From the IMG/VR virus record IMGVR_UViG_3300027291_000152, positions 1 to 49,686 of that record: DNA of 49,686 nt; one strand, written 5' to 3'. This document shows, piece after piece, positions 24,830-31,970 of the stretch. The notes under the pieces were generated by a model. It had not been told where the DNA came from. It was given only the letters and a program-made list of their open reading frames with translations, and did no database searches. How positions within the stretch are numbered: position 1 is the stretch's first letter; each line of letters starts with the position of its first letter. This DNA is from a virus. The translations under genes and the position numbers were made by a program.

Positions 24830-24856
24830 CGCCCACCGGGGAGACCTTGGTGGGCG
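24830..24856 (+). terminator. Hairpin after the ParDE operon, possible terminator
   Basis: CGCCCACC (24830-24837) pairs with GGTGGGCG (24849-24856) across an 11-base loop, followed by TTGTCGTTT. The T-run is broken, so termination may be weak. It separates ParDE from the next phage genes. Confidence 0.5.
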
Positions 24857-24910
24857 TTGTCGTTTCTGGGCCTGGCGTTCGCCTCTCTGCCCAGCACTGG
24901 AGACGCCTCC

Positions 24911-25108
24911 ATGAAACTTCTCATCACCCGTCCGGTGGTTCTCACTGGCGACGGCGGCACGCGCGCGTTCGTTCCGGGCCTGAGGGTCGAAGTCGATGCC
25001 GTCACTGCCGAACAGATCCTGGCGCAGCAGGCGGGAATTTCTGCCGAGCCTGCCGCCGAAACCCCTTCTACACCACGCCGCCGGAAGTCCGCCGATGATC
25101 AAACTTGA
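24911..25108 (+). CDS. Hypothetical phage protein, 65 residues
   Basis: ATG at 24911 (after GGAGACGCCTCC) begins MKLLITRPVVLTGDGGTRAF, which reads as a small beta-rich domain followed by an Ala/Thr-rich tail ending in Arg-Arg-Lys. It overlaps the start of the next gene by 14 bases. No function is recognised. Confidence 0.6.
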   Translation: MKLLITRPVVLTGDGGTRAFVPGLRVEVDAVTAEQILAQQAGISAEPAAETPSTPRRRKSADDQT

Positions 25109-25673
25109 CGTCACCGCCGACGTGGCCAAGGCGACCGAGCACCTCTCGGATCTGGCCCAGCAGCATGTACCCAATGCCGCCGCCAAGGCCCTGACCCGGA
25201 CCGCCTTCGACGCCCGCGATGCGGTGCGTGACGGTCTGCCCGAGCGCTTCAACCTGCGTCGGCCGTGGATCAGTCGGGGCATTGGCGTGACGCCGGCCAA
25301 GCCTCGCACCTTGATGGCCGAGGTCTGGTCGCGGGATCGATTCATGGCGGCACAGGAGTCCGGCGGCAGCCATCCCGATGCGCGACCCATCCCGGCCGGG
25401 CGGTTGCGTGAGATGGCACAGGCCCGGGTGATCCCCAAGAGCCAGTGGCTCGACCAGGTCAAGAACAAGCCCACCGTCTTTTACCGGGCGGGGATGCTGT
25501 TCGAGCGCCGGGACGAGCGACGCATCCTGGCGCTGTACCTGCTGCGGCCCAAGGCCCAGATCAAGGTGCAACCGCGCTTCGGCATGGCCGAGACGGTCAG
25601 GAGCGTGACACTGAAGGAGTACTACCGGCAGATGGAACGGGCGCTGCGAGAAGAACTGGCGAAGGCCCAGTGA
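25095..25673 (+). CDS. Phage morphogenesis protein, lambda gpZ-like
   Basis: The 192-residue product has VAKATEHLSDLAQQHVPNAAAKALTRTAFDARDAV at its N-terminus, the layout of lambda minor tail protein Z (also 192 residues), which completes the tail for joining to the head. Other features are RRPWISRGIGVTPAKP and a helical basic C-terminus (EYYRQMERALREEL). It lies before the packaging genes instead of among tail genes. The likeness is by pattern only, so the assignment is tentative. Confidence 0.5.
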   Translation: MIKLDVTADVAKATEHLSDLAQQHVPNAAAKALTRTAFDARDAVRDGLPERFNLRRPWISRGIGVTPAKPRTLMAEVWSRDRFMAAQESGGSHPDARPIPAGRLREMAQARVIPKSQWLDQVKNKPTVFYRAGMLFERRDERRILALYLLRPKAQIKVQPRFGMAETVRSVTLKEYYRQMERALREELAKAQ

Positions 25674-25690
25674 TCGCGGCTGACGCATCT

Positions 25691-25725
25691 GACGGGTCCT
25701 CCCGGGCGATCTAAAAAGCGGGGGA
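25691..25725 (+). other. Possible cos packaging site
   Basis: The 187-base gap before the small terminase gene starts with GACGGGTCCTCCCGGGCGA and a GC-rich AAAGCGGGGGACGCGCC segment. This location, directly upstream of terS, is where lambda-type cohesive-end sites lie, and the GGGTCCT sequence resembles cos regions I recall from other lambdoid phages. It is unproven. Confidence 0.35.
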
Positions 25726-25787
25726 CGCGCCAACCACCCGGCTTGCCTAGCGCCAGCGACAAAAAGAGGTTGCCAGTTGCCACCCAG

Positions 25788-26090
25788 GTTTCCACCCGTT
25801 TCCACGCCGAGGTGATCCACCCCTGACGATTGATTGACCCGCCCGGCCCGGAGGAATGCGATGGGACTGTCCATCCGGGCCTATGCCCAACACCGTGGCG
25901 TCAGCCACACCGCTGTGGCCAAGGCCATCAAGGCCGGGCGCATCAGCGTCGAGCCCGACGGCAAGATCGACTCGGCCAAAGCCGATGCCCAGTGGGCGCG
26001 CAACACGCTGCCGTCACAGAACCTGAACACCGGCGCTTTGAAACCTGTGCCCAAGGTGGCAACCCCACCTGTTTCCACCCCGGTTTCCAC
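25788..26090 (+). repeat. GTTTCCAC repeats around the start of terS
   Basis: GTTTCCAC occurs four times in the same direction, at 25788, 25798, 26071 and 26083: two pairs 283 bases apart, with spacings of 10 and 12. The first pair lies between the cos candidate and terS; the second lies inside terS in a Pro/Val/Ser/Thr-rich linker. They could be small-terminase recognition sites like lambda R sites. The second pair may simply encode repeated residues (PVST). Confidence 0.4.
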
Positions 26091-26424
26091 TGCACCGGTT
26101 GCCAACCGCGAGTTGCAGCCGCCTCTGGAAACCGGCCGCATTGCCGCGCCTGACTACCAGACCAGCCGCGCCATCCGCGAGGCCTATGCCGCGCGCCTGG
26201 CCAAACTCGAATTCGAAGAACGCACGGGCAAGCTGCTCAACGCCGACGAGGTGAAGGTCAAGCACTTCAACCTCGCGCGGTTGCTGCGTGACCGCATCCA
26301 GCAAATCCCTCGCAAGGTCGCCCCGCAGATCGTGGCGGCCGTGGTCGCACAGCCCGACCAGCGCGTGGTGGAAGACCTGCTGATGGAGGCGATCCGCGAA
26401 GCTCTGGAGGAACTCTCCCGATGA
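25861..26424 (+). CDS. Terminase small subunit, Nu1-like
   Basis: The 187-residue protein has an N-terminal helix-turn-helix (IRAYAQHRGVSHTAVAKAIKAGRI), a Pro/Thr-rich linker, and a C-terminal helical region (YAARLAKLEFEERTGKLLNADEVKVKHFNLARLLRDRIQ) typical of gpNu1 relatives. It should bind the packaging site and recruit the large subunit. GGAGGAA precedes ATG 25861; an extension to 25834 is unlikely. Its stop overlaps the methyltransferase start. The large subunit lies 5.6 kb away, separated by methyltransferases and the minus-strand island. Confidence 0.82.
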   Translation: MGLSIRAYAQHRGVSHTAVAKAIKAGRISVEPDGKIDSAKADAQWARNTLPSQNLNTGALKPVPKVATPPVSTPVSTAPVANRELQPPLETGRIAAPDYQTSRAIREAYAARLAKLEFEERTGKLLNADEVKVKHFNLARLLRDRIQQIPRKVAPQIVAAVVAQPDQRVVEDLLMEAIREALEELSR

Positions 26425-27845
26425 CCGTCACTCCCGCCATGGCCAGCCGCATCGAGATGTGGCCACTGGATCGGCTCAAGCCCTACCAGAGAAATGCCCG
26501 TACCCACTCCGACGCCCAGGTGGCGCAGATCGCCGCCAGCATCGTCGAGTTTGGGTTTACCGCGCCGCTCTTGGTGTCGGAAGACGGCGGCATTCTCGCT
26601 GGTCACGGTCGCTTGGCCGCCGCCAGAAAACTCGATCTGGACGCCGTGCCCGTGGTGGTGCTCGACCACCTGACGCCCACCCAGCGCCGCGCCTACATCC
26701 TGGCCGACAACCAACTGGCGTTGCAGGCCGGCTGGGATCAGGAACTGCTTGCTATCGAGTTGGCCGACCTGTCGGCGGCGGGCTTCGATCTGGCATTGAC
26801 CGGATTCAGCGATGAGGAACTGGCCGACCTGCTTGGCGATATCGAAGAGGCCGTGCGTGCCGATGAGGATTTGCCCATTGGCGAACCCGTCGACGAGGAC
26901 ATTCCAGAGGCACCCGTCACCCCGGTCAGCCAACCGGGCGACATCTGGCAACTGGGTGCGCATCGCCTGATCTGCGGCGACTCCACCGATCCGGCTGTGG
27001 TCGCCGCGCTGATGGCGGGCGATCGGGCGAGCCTGTGCTTCACCAGCCCACCCTACGGTCAGCAGCGCAACTACACCCAGGGCATCGCCGACTGGGATGC
27101 GCTGATGCGCGGTGTCTTTGCCAACCTACCGATGGCCGGCGACGGTCAGGTGTTGGTGAATCTGGGACTGATCCACCGCGACAACGAGTTCATCCCGTAT
27201 TGGGATGGCTGGATCAGTTGGATGCGAACGCAAGGCTGGCGACGCTTTGGCTGGTACGTCTGGGACCAGGGGCCGGGGATGCCTGGCGACTGGGCAGGCC
27301 GTTTTGCACCCAGCTTCGAGTTCGTCTTCCACTTCAACCGCGAAAGCCGCAAACCCAACAAGATCGTGCCGTGTAAGCATGCAGGTCAGGACTCGCACCT
27401 GCGCGCCGACGGATCATCGACCGCGATGCGCGGCAAGGATGGTGAAGTCGGTGGCTGGACCCATGCCGGGCAGCCCACCCAGGAGTACCGCATCCCGGAC
27501 AGCGTAATTCGCGTGATGCGCCACAAGGGCAAGATCGGTCGGGACATTGATCATCCGGCGGTGTTTCCGGTGGCGCTGCCAGAGCACATCTTGCTCGCGT
27601 ACTCGGACCCGGGTGACGTCGTCTTCGAGCCCTTCGGTGGCTCCGGCACCACCATCCTGGCCGCGCAGAAGACGAATCGCGTGGCCCGCGCCATCGAACT
27701 GGCCCCGTCCTACACCGACGTGGCGGTCAAGCGCTTCCAACAAAACCACCCCGGCATCCCGGTGACCTTGCTGGCCACCGGACAGACCTTTGCCGAGGTC
27801 GAATCAGAACGACTGGAGAACACCGATGCAAGCCTGGCTCGCTGA
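26421..27845 (+). CDS. ParB-domain DNA methyltransferase 1 (TSPPY type)
   Basis: This 474-residue fusion has a ParB/Srx-like nuclease fold domain at about 10-130 (LKPYQRNARTHSDAQ, GHGRLAAARKL) and a methyltransferase at about 175-450. The catalytic motif SPPY is at 209-212 and motif I (FEPFGGSGTT) at 402-411, so catalysis comes before SAM binding (beta-type order). SPPY is more usual in N4-cytosine enzymes, DPPY in N6-adenine enzymes. No restriction gene is nearby, so it probably modifies phage DNA to evade host restriction or influences packaging. It overlaps the next gene by 20 bases. Confidence 0.88.
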   Translation: MTVTPAMASRIEMWPLDRLKPYQRNARTHSDAQVAQIAASIVEFGFTAPLLVSEDGGILAGHGRLAAARKLDLDAVPVVVLDHLTPTQRRAYILADNQLALQAGWDQELLAIELADLSAAGFDLALTGFSDEELADLLGDIEEAVRADEDLPIGEPVDEDIPEAPVTPVSQPGDIWQLGAHRLICGDSTDPAVVAALMAGDRASLCFTSPPYGQQRNYTQGIADWDALMRGVFANLPMAGDGQVLVNLGLIHRDNEFIPYWDGWISWMRTQGWRRFGWYVWDQGPGMPGDWAGRFAPSFEFVFHFNRESRKPNKIVPCKHAGQDSHLRADGSSTAMRGKDGEVGGWTHAGQPTQEYRIPDSVIRVMRHKGKIGRDIDHPAVFPVALPEHILLAYSDPGDVVFEPFGGSGTTILAAQKTNRVARAIELAPSYTDVAVKRFQQNHPGIPVTLLATGQTFAEVESERLENTDASLAR

Positions 27846-29106
27846 CAAACTGGAGCACTGGCCCATCGAGCGCCTGTTGCCTTACATCCGAAATGCCCGC
27901 ACCCACTCCGAGGCCCAAATCGCCCAGATCGCGGCGAGCATCGCCGAATTCGGCTTTACCGCGCCAATCCTGGCCGGGTCGGACGGCGTGATTGTGGCCG
28001 GTCACGGGCGTTTGGCGGCGGCGCGCAAGCTGGGGCTGGCTACCGTGCCGGTGGTGGTGCTGGAGCACCTGACCCCGACCCAGCGTCGGGCCCTGGTGAT
28101 TGCCGACAACAAGATCGCGGAGAACGCCGGGTGGGACGAGGAACTGTTGCGCCTGGAGCTGGCTGAGCTGCAGGAGGCCGACTTCGATCTCGCGCTCACT
28201 GGCTTCGATGCCGATGAGTTGCTGGAGATCATGGCCGGCGAGGAAACCACAACCGAGGGCAATACCGACGAGGACGCCGCGCCCGAGGTGCCGGTCACCC
28301 CAGTGTCCAAGCCTGGTGATGTCTGGATCATGGGCCAGCACCGGCTGCTGTGCGGGGACAGCACCAATGCTGCGAGCTACACCCTGCTGATGGCTGGCGA
28401 GAAAGCCCACATGGTCGTGACCGATCCACCCTATGGCGTGAATTACGCCAACAGCGCCAAGGATAAGCTGCGCGGCACGAACCGCCCGATCTTGAACGAC
28501 AACCTGGGCGAGGACTTCGAACCCTTCCTCAAGGCGGCGCTGACACCGATGATCGCGCACTGTCAGGGGGCGATCTACATCGCCATGTCCTCCAGCGAAC
28601 TGGACACGCTGCAGTCCGCCTTCCGGGCGGCCGGCGGCAAGTGGTCGACCTTCATCATCTGGGCCAAGAACACCTTCACGCTGGGGCGCTCGGACTACCA
28701 GCGCCAATACGAGCCCATCCTGTACGGCTGGCCCGAGGGCGCCAATCGCCACTGGTGCGGCGACCGCGACCAGGGGGACGTGTGGCACTTCAACAAGCCG
28801 CGTGTGAACGATCTGCACCCGACGATGAAGCCGGTGGAACTGGTCGAGCGCGCCATCCGCAATTCCAGCCGCCCGGGCGATTTGGTGCTCGACCCCTTCG
28901 GTGGCTCCGGTACGACGCTGATTGCCGCCGAGAAGTCCGGTCGCCAGGCAAGGCTGATTGAGCTCGATCCGAAGTACGTGGACACTATCGTTCGCAGGTG
29001 GCAGGACTACGCCGGCGCGCAGGCGATACGGGAATCGGATGGAATCCGGTTTGATGATGTGGTCGGCACTGTGGATGCCGCCGACGAAGTCGAGGAGGCG
29101 CCGTGA
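27826..29106 (+). CDS. ParB-domain DNA methyltransferase 2 (DPPY type)
   Basis: The 426-residue protein repeats the architecture of its upstream neighbour: ParB domain (about 6-125; LLPYIRNARTHSEAQ, GHGRLAAARKL) and a beta-type methyltransferase with DPPY at 200-203 and FGGSGTT at 358-364. The ParB halves of the two proteins are closely similar while the methyltransferase halves have diverged, which indicates a duplication with a different base or target specificity. DPPY suggests N6-adenine methylation. ATG 27826 has GGAG nine bases upstream; the open frame to 27790 is rejected. Confidence 0.88.
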   Translation: MQAWLADKLEHWPIERLLPYIRNARTHSEAQIAQIAASIAEFGFTAPILAGSDGVIVAGHGRLAAARKLGLATVPVVVLEHLTPTQRRALVIADNKIAENAGWDEELLRLELAELQEADFDLALTGFDADELLEIMAGEETTTEGNTDEDAAPEVPVTPVSKPGDVWIMGQHRLLCGDSTNAASYTLLMAGEKAHMVVTDPPYGVNYANSAKDKLRGTNRPILNDNLGEDFEPFLKAALTPMIAHCQGAIYIAMSSSELDTLQSAFRAAGGKWSTFIIWAKNTFTLGRSDYQRQYEPILYGWPEGANRHWCGDRDQGDVWHFNKPRVNDLHPTMKPVELVERAIRNSSRPGDLVLDPFGGSGTTLIAAEKSGRQARLIELDPKYVDTIVRRWQDYAGAQAIRESDGIRFDDVVGTVDAADEVEEAP

Positions 29107-29339
29107 AGCAGTCGCGCTGGATGTCGCTGGTGGAAGCCGTGACCAATGTGCTGGTCGGCTATGGGGTGGCGGTGGCCACCCAATGGGTGGTGTTTCCACT
29201 CTTCGGTCTGCACGCCACGCTGCAGGAGAACTTGGTGATCGGACTCGTTTTCACGGCCGTTTCGCTGGTCCGCAGCTACGTGCTGCGCCGGGCCTTCGAG
29301 GCGCAGCGCATGCGTCAGTTTTCCGCAAACTCGGGATAA
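29103..29339 (+). CDS. Small membrane protein, DUF7220-like, 78 residues
   Basis: GTG at 29103 overlaps the methyltransferase stop (GTGA). The protein has two probable membrane helices (VLVGYGVAVATQWVVFPLFGL and NLVIGLVFTAVSLVRSYVL) and a basic tail. I recall this family from phage packaging regions next to ParB-methyltransferases. Its function is unknown; membrane location suggests a role in exclusion or host interaction. It converges with and overlaps the minus-strand island by 25 bases. Confidence 0.7.
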   Translation: MKQSRWMSLVEAVTNVLVGYGVAVATQWVVFPLFGLHATLQENLVIGLVFTAVSLVRSYVLRRAFEAQRMRQFSANSG

Positions 29340-29521
29340 AGGTCGCCGCTGCTGATGTCGGCGCGGTACGTGACGTTGCGAAACTCGCCCGGGGCGTCGG
29401 CCAGGATCACGCCACCGACCGACTGGATGGCGACGCCGTGCTTGCGGGTGAGTGCCGTCAGTTCGGCGATGAACTGGTCGTAGTTGGCTTCGAGTTTTGG
29501 GGTGGTGGAGATGGCGGCCAC
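29315..29521 (-). CDS. Hypothetical accessory protein, 68 residues (island gene 1)
   Basis: This minus-strand gene is 10 bases after the 122-residue gene and probably shares its transcript from element A. The protein reads YDQFIAELTALTRKHGVAIQSVGGVILADAPGEFRN ... SGDLYPEF, a pattern I recall from small phage proteins without function. Its 3' end overlaps the 3' end of the DUF7220-like gene on the other strand. Confidence 0.65.
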   Translation of the reverse strand: MAAISTTPKLEANYDQFIAELTALTRKHGVAIQSVGGVILADAPGEFRNVTYRADISSGDLYPEFAEN

Positions 29522-29531
29522 GTTGCGCTCC

Positions 29532-29900
29532 TCACGCCGCCAGGGACTCTTCGATGATCTCGCAGTGGATCACGAAGCCCGTCAGGTAAGGCAGGCCCTT
29601 GGGGATGCCGTACTGCTTGCTGGTGCTGCGGCCAATCGTCCACCCCATCCAACGCTGGGTGGCGGCGTTGATCGCTTCCTGCAGGGCTTGTCCCTGGTAC
29701 AGCCCGTTTTGCACATCGTCGGCAAAGTGGCGACCGTGGCGGCTGTCGAGGAAGGTGCGGACCGACTCCAGCGGCTGGCAGGTGGCGTCCGAGATGGCGG
29801 TCATGGCCAGCTGCCAGGCAACTTCGGCGTGCTCGTTCATCGTGCCGTAAAAGCCCCAATCGGTGATGATCGGGGCGGGGATCTGGGTGGTGGTGTTCAT
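29532..29900 (-). CDS. Hypothetical accessory protein, 122 residues (island gene 2)
   Basis: The start codon at 29900 lies 40 bases after repeated element A, with AGGAG 7 bases before ATG. The protein contains WGFYGTMNEHAEVAWQLAMTAI, FADDVQNGLYQGQALQEAI and YLTGFVIHCEIIEESLAA. I recognise no family. It is one of four island genes placed at a fixed or near-fixed distance from the same regulatory motif. Confidence 0.7.
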   Translation of the reverse strand: MNTTTQIPAPIITDWGFYGTMNEHAEVAWQLAMTAISDATCQPLESVRTFLDSRHGRHFADDVQNGLYQGQALQEAINAATQRWMGWTIGRSTSKQYGIPKGLPYLTGFVIHCEIIEESLAA

Positions 29901-29940
29901 CTCTGGCTCCTGGTGGTTGATCGTTGCGACACCCGTAGTA

Positions 29941-29979
29941 ACGCGCTTCGGGCGATCAAAGCCAAGTGGTTAATCGATC
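29941..29979 (-). promoter_or_regulatory. Repeated island element, copy A
   Basis: On the minus strand this reads GATC-N9-CTTGGCTT-N11-AGCGCGT, then TACTAC. There are 40 bases between its end and the start codon of the 122-residue gene. The upstream flank is AT-rich with a run of seven A. TTGGCT could serve as a weak -35. Confidence 0.75.
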
Positions 29980-29989
29980 ATTTTTTTAA

Positions 29990-30463
29990 TCAATTTCCAG
30001 CCAGTTCGTCGAGGATGTCCTGGGCCTTCGCATCACCTGCCAGCGCCCGGCGCAGGGTGTGGATGGCCTGCTCGCGCGACACCTCTGGGCGACGGTTGTC
30101 GATCAGCCAGCCGATTGCCTCGGCCTGGTTGCTGGCCAGTGCTGGCGTTTCCTCGCCGATGCCCACATACCGTCCGTAGGCGCTGCCCGAGGGATCGACA
30201 AACACGGTTGTGCGTCCAGGCGCGCTGACGGCCACCACGCGCCGGCGCCCATCCGCGTGACCGCCGAGTCCAGCCAGCCAGTCCCGATCCTCCAGCAGTG
30301 TGCTGGCGAAGGCGTCGTACTCCGCCTCGGTCAGTTCTTTGCGCCACGCGATCTCGATGGGCTCGAAGGGGGCGCTGGGGTCGGTGTTGTGCAGCACTTC
30401 GTCCAGGCTGTAGGGCTTGCGTGCAAAGCGGGCACGGATCGGTGTGTGGTGGGTGGTGGTCAT
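29990..30463 (-). CDS. Hypothetical accessory protein, 157 residues (island gene 3)
   Basis: The ATG at 30463 follows element B by 40 bases and has AAGGA upstream. The protein includes RKELTEAEYDAFASTLLEDRDWL, a strand-rich middle (VVAVSAPGRTTVFVDPSGSAYGRYVGIG) and a helical C-terminus (SREQAIHTLRRALAGDAKAQDILDEL). A frame open to 30616 would run through the element and gene 4 and is rejected. No family is recognised; possibly a host-interacting protein like other phage accessory genes. Confidence 0.72.
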   Translation of the reverse strand: MTTTHHTPIRARFARKPYSLDEVLHNTDPSAPFEPIEIAWRKELTEAEYDAFASTLLEDRDWLAGLGGHADGRRRVVAVSAPGRTTVFVDPSGSAYGRYVGIGEETPALASNQAEAIGWLIDNRRPEVSREQAIHTLRRALAGDAKAQDILDELAGN

Positions 30464-30503
30464 GGTGGGGTCCTTTCGTTGGCGGTGGGTGACAGCTGCA
30501 TTC

Positions 30504-30542
30504 ACGCGCTGGTCGCCTGGAAAGCCAAGCTCAATCTGCATC
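30504..30542 (-). promoter_or_regulatory. Repeated island element, copy B
   Basis: The minus strand reads GATG-N9-CTTGGCTT-N11-AGCGCGT, then GAATGC. There are 40 bases to the ATG of island gene 3. The GAT end overlaps the stop region of island gene 4, so the element is packed tightly between the genes. Confidence 0.75.
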
Positions 30543-30737
30543 GCGGTGGGCATCGAGTGCATCAAGGGCTTCAATCGCCAGCACCAGATCGGCGATGCGG
30601 TCGGCCTCGAAACCAAACCCCCGGTGGCGCAGCAGGTGTTCGATGCTCGGATGCTTCATTCGGGCGATCTCCCGACAGGCATCGAGCAAGGCCTGCAGAG
30701 GTGCTGCCGGGATCGGGGCATCGCGCTGTGCGTTCAC
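30531..30737 (-). CDS. Hypothetical accessory protein, 68 residues (island gene 4)
   Basis: The GTG start at 30737 overlaps the stop of the DUF3489 gene (GTGA), which shows translational coupling. The protein is helical and acidic: APLQALLDACREIARMKHPSIEHLLRHRGFGFEADRIADLVLAIEAL. A longer frame on the same strand runs through the DUF3489 gene and is a shadow. Its coupling suggests it works with the DUF3489 protein, perhaps as a partner or modulator. Confidence 0.65.
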   Translation of the reverse strand: MNAQRDAPIPAAPLQALLDACREIARMKHPSIEHLLRHRGFGFEADRIADLVLAIEALDALDAHRDAD

Positions 30738-31330
30738 GCGGTGGCCTCCTCGGCAATCCGGTAGAGGCGCTGTCCTGCACCTGGGGTGCCGGCAGGGCCT
30801 TCGATCTTTTCGGAGACGATGGCCAGTCCCAGTTTCTTCTTGACCGTCCCGGCAAAGAATCCGCGAGTCGTATGGGCTTGCCACGAAGTGGCCTCGCAGA
30901 TCTGCGCGATGGTGGCGCCCTCGGGGCGTTTCAACATCTCGATCACCAGCGCCTGCTTGCTGTGCTCGCGACCGCGCTTGGGGGCGGCATCGGGGTGGTC
31001 CTGTTGCCAGTTGGCCTCGGCGGCGGCGACCGCTGCTTCCAGCTCCGGGTCGTCGGCCAGGGGCGGCGTGGCAACGCTGGTGGCCACCGTCGGCGGCAGC
31101 ACGTCTTCGGGTTGGGCATCGCCCTTGATGATGGCGATGGCGGCGCGTGTGATGCGCCACTGGCCGTCAGCCTGCTCGATCAACCCCCGCTGCGCGAGGC
31201 TGGCGATCATTTTGAGCTTGGCGCCGCCCTTGAGGTCGAGCAGCGGCTCGATCAGACCACCGGCGTCGCAATGCGCACGGGTGATGAGGTCCAGTTGGCG
31301 TTCGGTGATCGGGGTGGTTTGTGCGGACAT
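30734..31330 (-). CDS. DUF3489 protein with two winged-helix-like domains (island gene 5)
   Basis: The 198-residue product has an N-terminal winged-helix-like part (about 8-68; LDLITRAHCDAGGLIEPLLD ... AKLKMIASLAQRGLIEQADGQWRIT) and a C-terminal DUF3489 domain (about 120-194; KQALVIEMLKRPEGATIAQICEATSWQAHTTRGFF, VKKKLGL). DUF3489 is also winged-helix-like and found in mobile elements beside recombinases and DUF2924. It is the best local candidate for a regulator of the four repeated elements. It has AGGAG before ATG and follows gene 6 after 29 bases. Confidence 0.8.
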   Translation of the reverse strand: MSAQTTPITERQLDLITRAHCDAGGLIEPLLDLKGGAKLKMIASLAQRGLIEQADGQWRITRAAIAIIKGDAQPEDVLPPTVATSVATPPLADDPELEAAVAAAEANWQQDHPDAAPKRGREHSKQALVIEMLKRPEGATIAQICEATSWQAHTTRGFFAGTVKKKLGLAIVSEKIEGPAGTPGAGQRLYRIAEEATA

Positions 31331-31359
31331 GGTCGTGCTCCTTGTGGGTGATGTGAGGG

Positions 31360-31611
31360 TCAGGCGGTTTGCTGGTTGCTCGGTTGATCAGCCGTTTTGG
31401 GGGCGGCGCTTTGTCCTGCGGCCAGGCCTGCTTGGTAGGCCGCCACCAGGGCGCTTTTGACGCCCCAGACGCTGACGTCGTGGAAATCCAGGCTGTCGCT
31501 GTTGCGGGTTTCCAGTGTCTCGATGAAGAGGTGGTCCAGGGCGATCCGGGCGAGCAGCTGTTCGAGTTGCTGGGCGGCTCGGGTGGCGGTCTTGTTGGCG
31601 GTTTTGCGCAT
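31360..31611 (-). CDS. DUF6900-like protein, 83 residues (island gene 6)
   Basis: The ATG at 31611 lies 40 bases after element C, with GAAGGAG upstream. The protein shows LARIALDHLFIETLETRNSDSLDFHDVSVWGVKSALVAAYQAGL, a strongly conserved pattern I recall as DUF6900, common in mobile elements and phages beside DUF3489. It is the first gene of a likely three-gene operon (genes 6, 5, 4). Its function is unknown. Confidence 0.78.
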   Translation of the reverse strand: MRKTANKTATRAAQQLEQLLARIALDHLFIETLETRNSDSLDFHDVSVWGVKSALVAAYQAGLAAGQSAAPKTADQPSNQQTA

Positions 31612-31651
31612 CGTGGTTCTCCTTCTGGGGTGCGTTGCTGTGCTTGTAGTA

Positions 31652-31690
31652 ACGCGCTGTTCAAGAGGTAAGCCAAGCGCCGGTTTGATC
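31652..31690 (-). promoter_or_regulatory. Repeated island element, copy C
   Basis: The minus strand reads GATC-N9-CTTGGCTT-N11-AGCGCGT, then TACTAC as in copy A. There are 40 bases to the ATG of the DUF6900-like gene. It should drive genes 6, 5 and 4. Confidence 0.75.
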
Positions 31691-31716
31691 TTTCTGCACC
31701 TGGTTGGCCGATTTGC

Positions 31717-31935
31717 TCAGGCGACGATCCGGCGCTTGGCCAGATCAATCTCGGCAGGCAGCCACAGCGTGGCGATTTCTTCCTCGAGGGCTTGGCGCCG
31801 ACGCTCGGCGATCTCCTGCAGGGCCTCGATCTGCGCGAGCAAGGTGAGGAGATCGTCGCGCTGACGAAGGATGGGAGTGCCCACTTCGGGCAGCTGCTCG
31901 ATCCAGTTCAGGTGGGTGGTGTTGGCGGTGTTCAT
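31717..31935 (-). CDS. Small coiled-coil protein, 72 residues (island gene 7)
   Basis: The ATG at 31935 follows element D by 35 bases and has GGAG upstream. The protein is mostly one long helix (LRQRDDLLTLLAQIEALQEIAERRRQALEEEIATLWL), probably a coiled coil. No family is recognised. Upstream extension to 32061 would cross element D and the divergent terminase start and is rejected. Confidence 0.68.
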   Translation of the reverse strand: MNTANTTHLNWIEQLPEVGTPILRQRDDLLTLLAQIEALQEIAERRRQALEEEIATLWLPAEIDLAKRRIVA

Positions 31936-31970
31936 GGCGTGCTCCGTGGGTGTTGATGACATCCGTATGA

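Noticed and set aside
30059-31351. 430-residue plus-strand frame across the minus-strand island
   Set aside because: It crosses several minus-strand genes with proper starts and the repeated elements; its composition is that of an antisense shadow.
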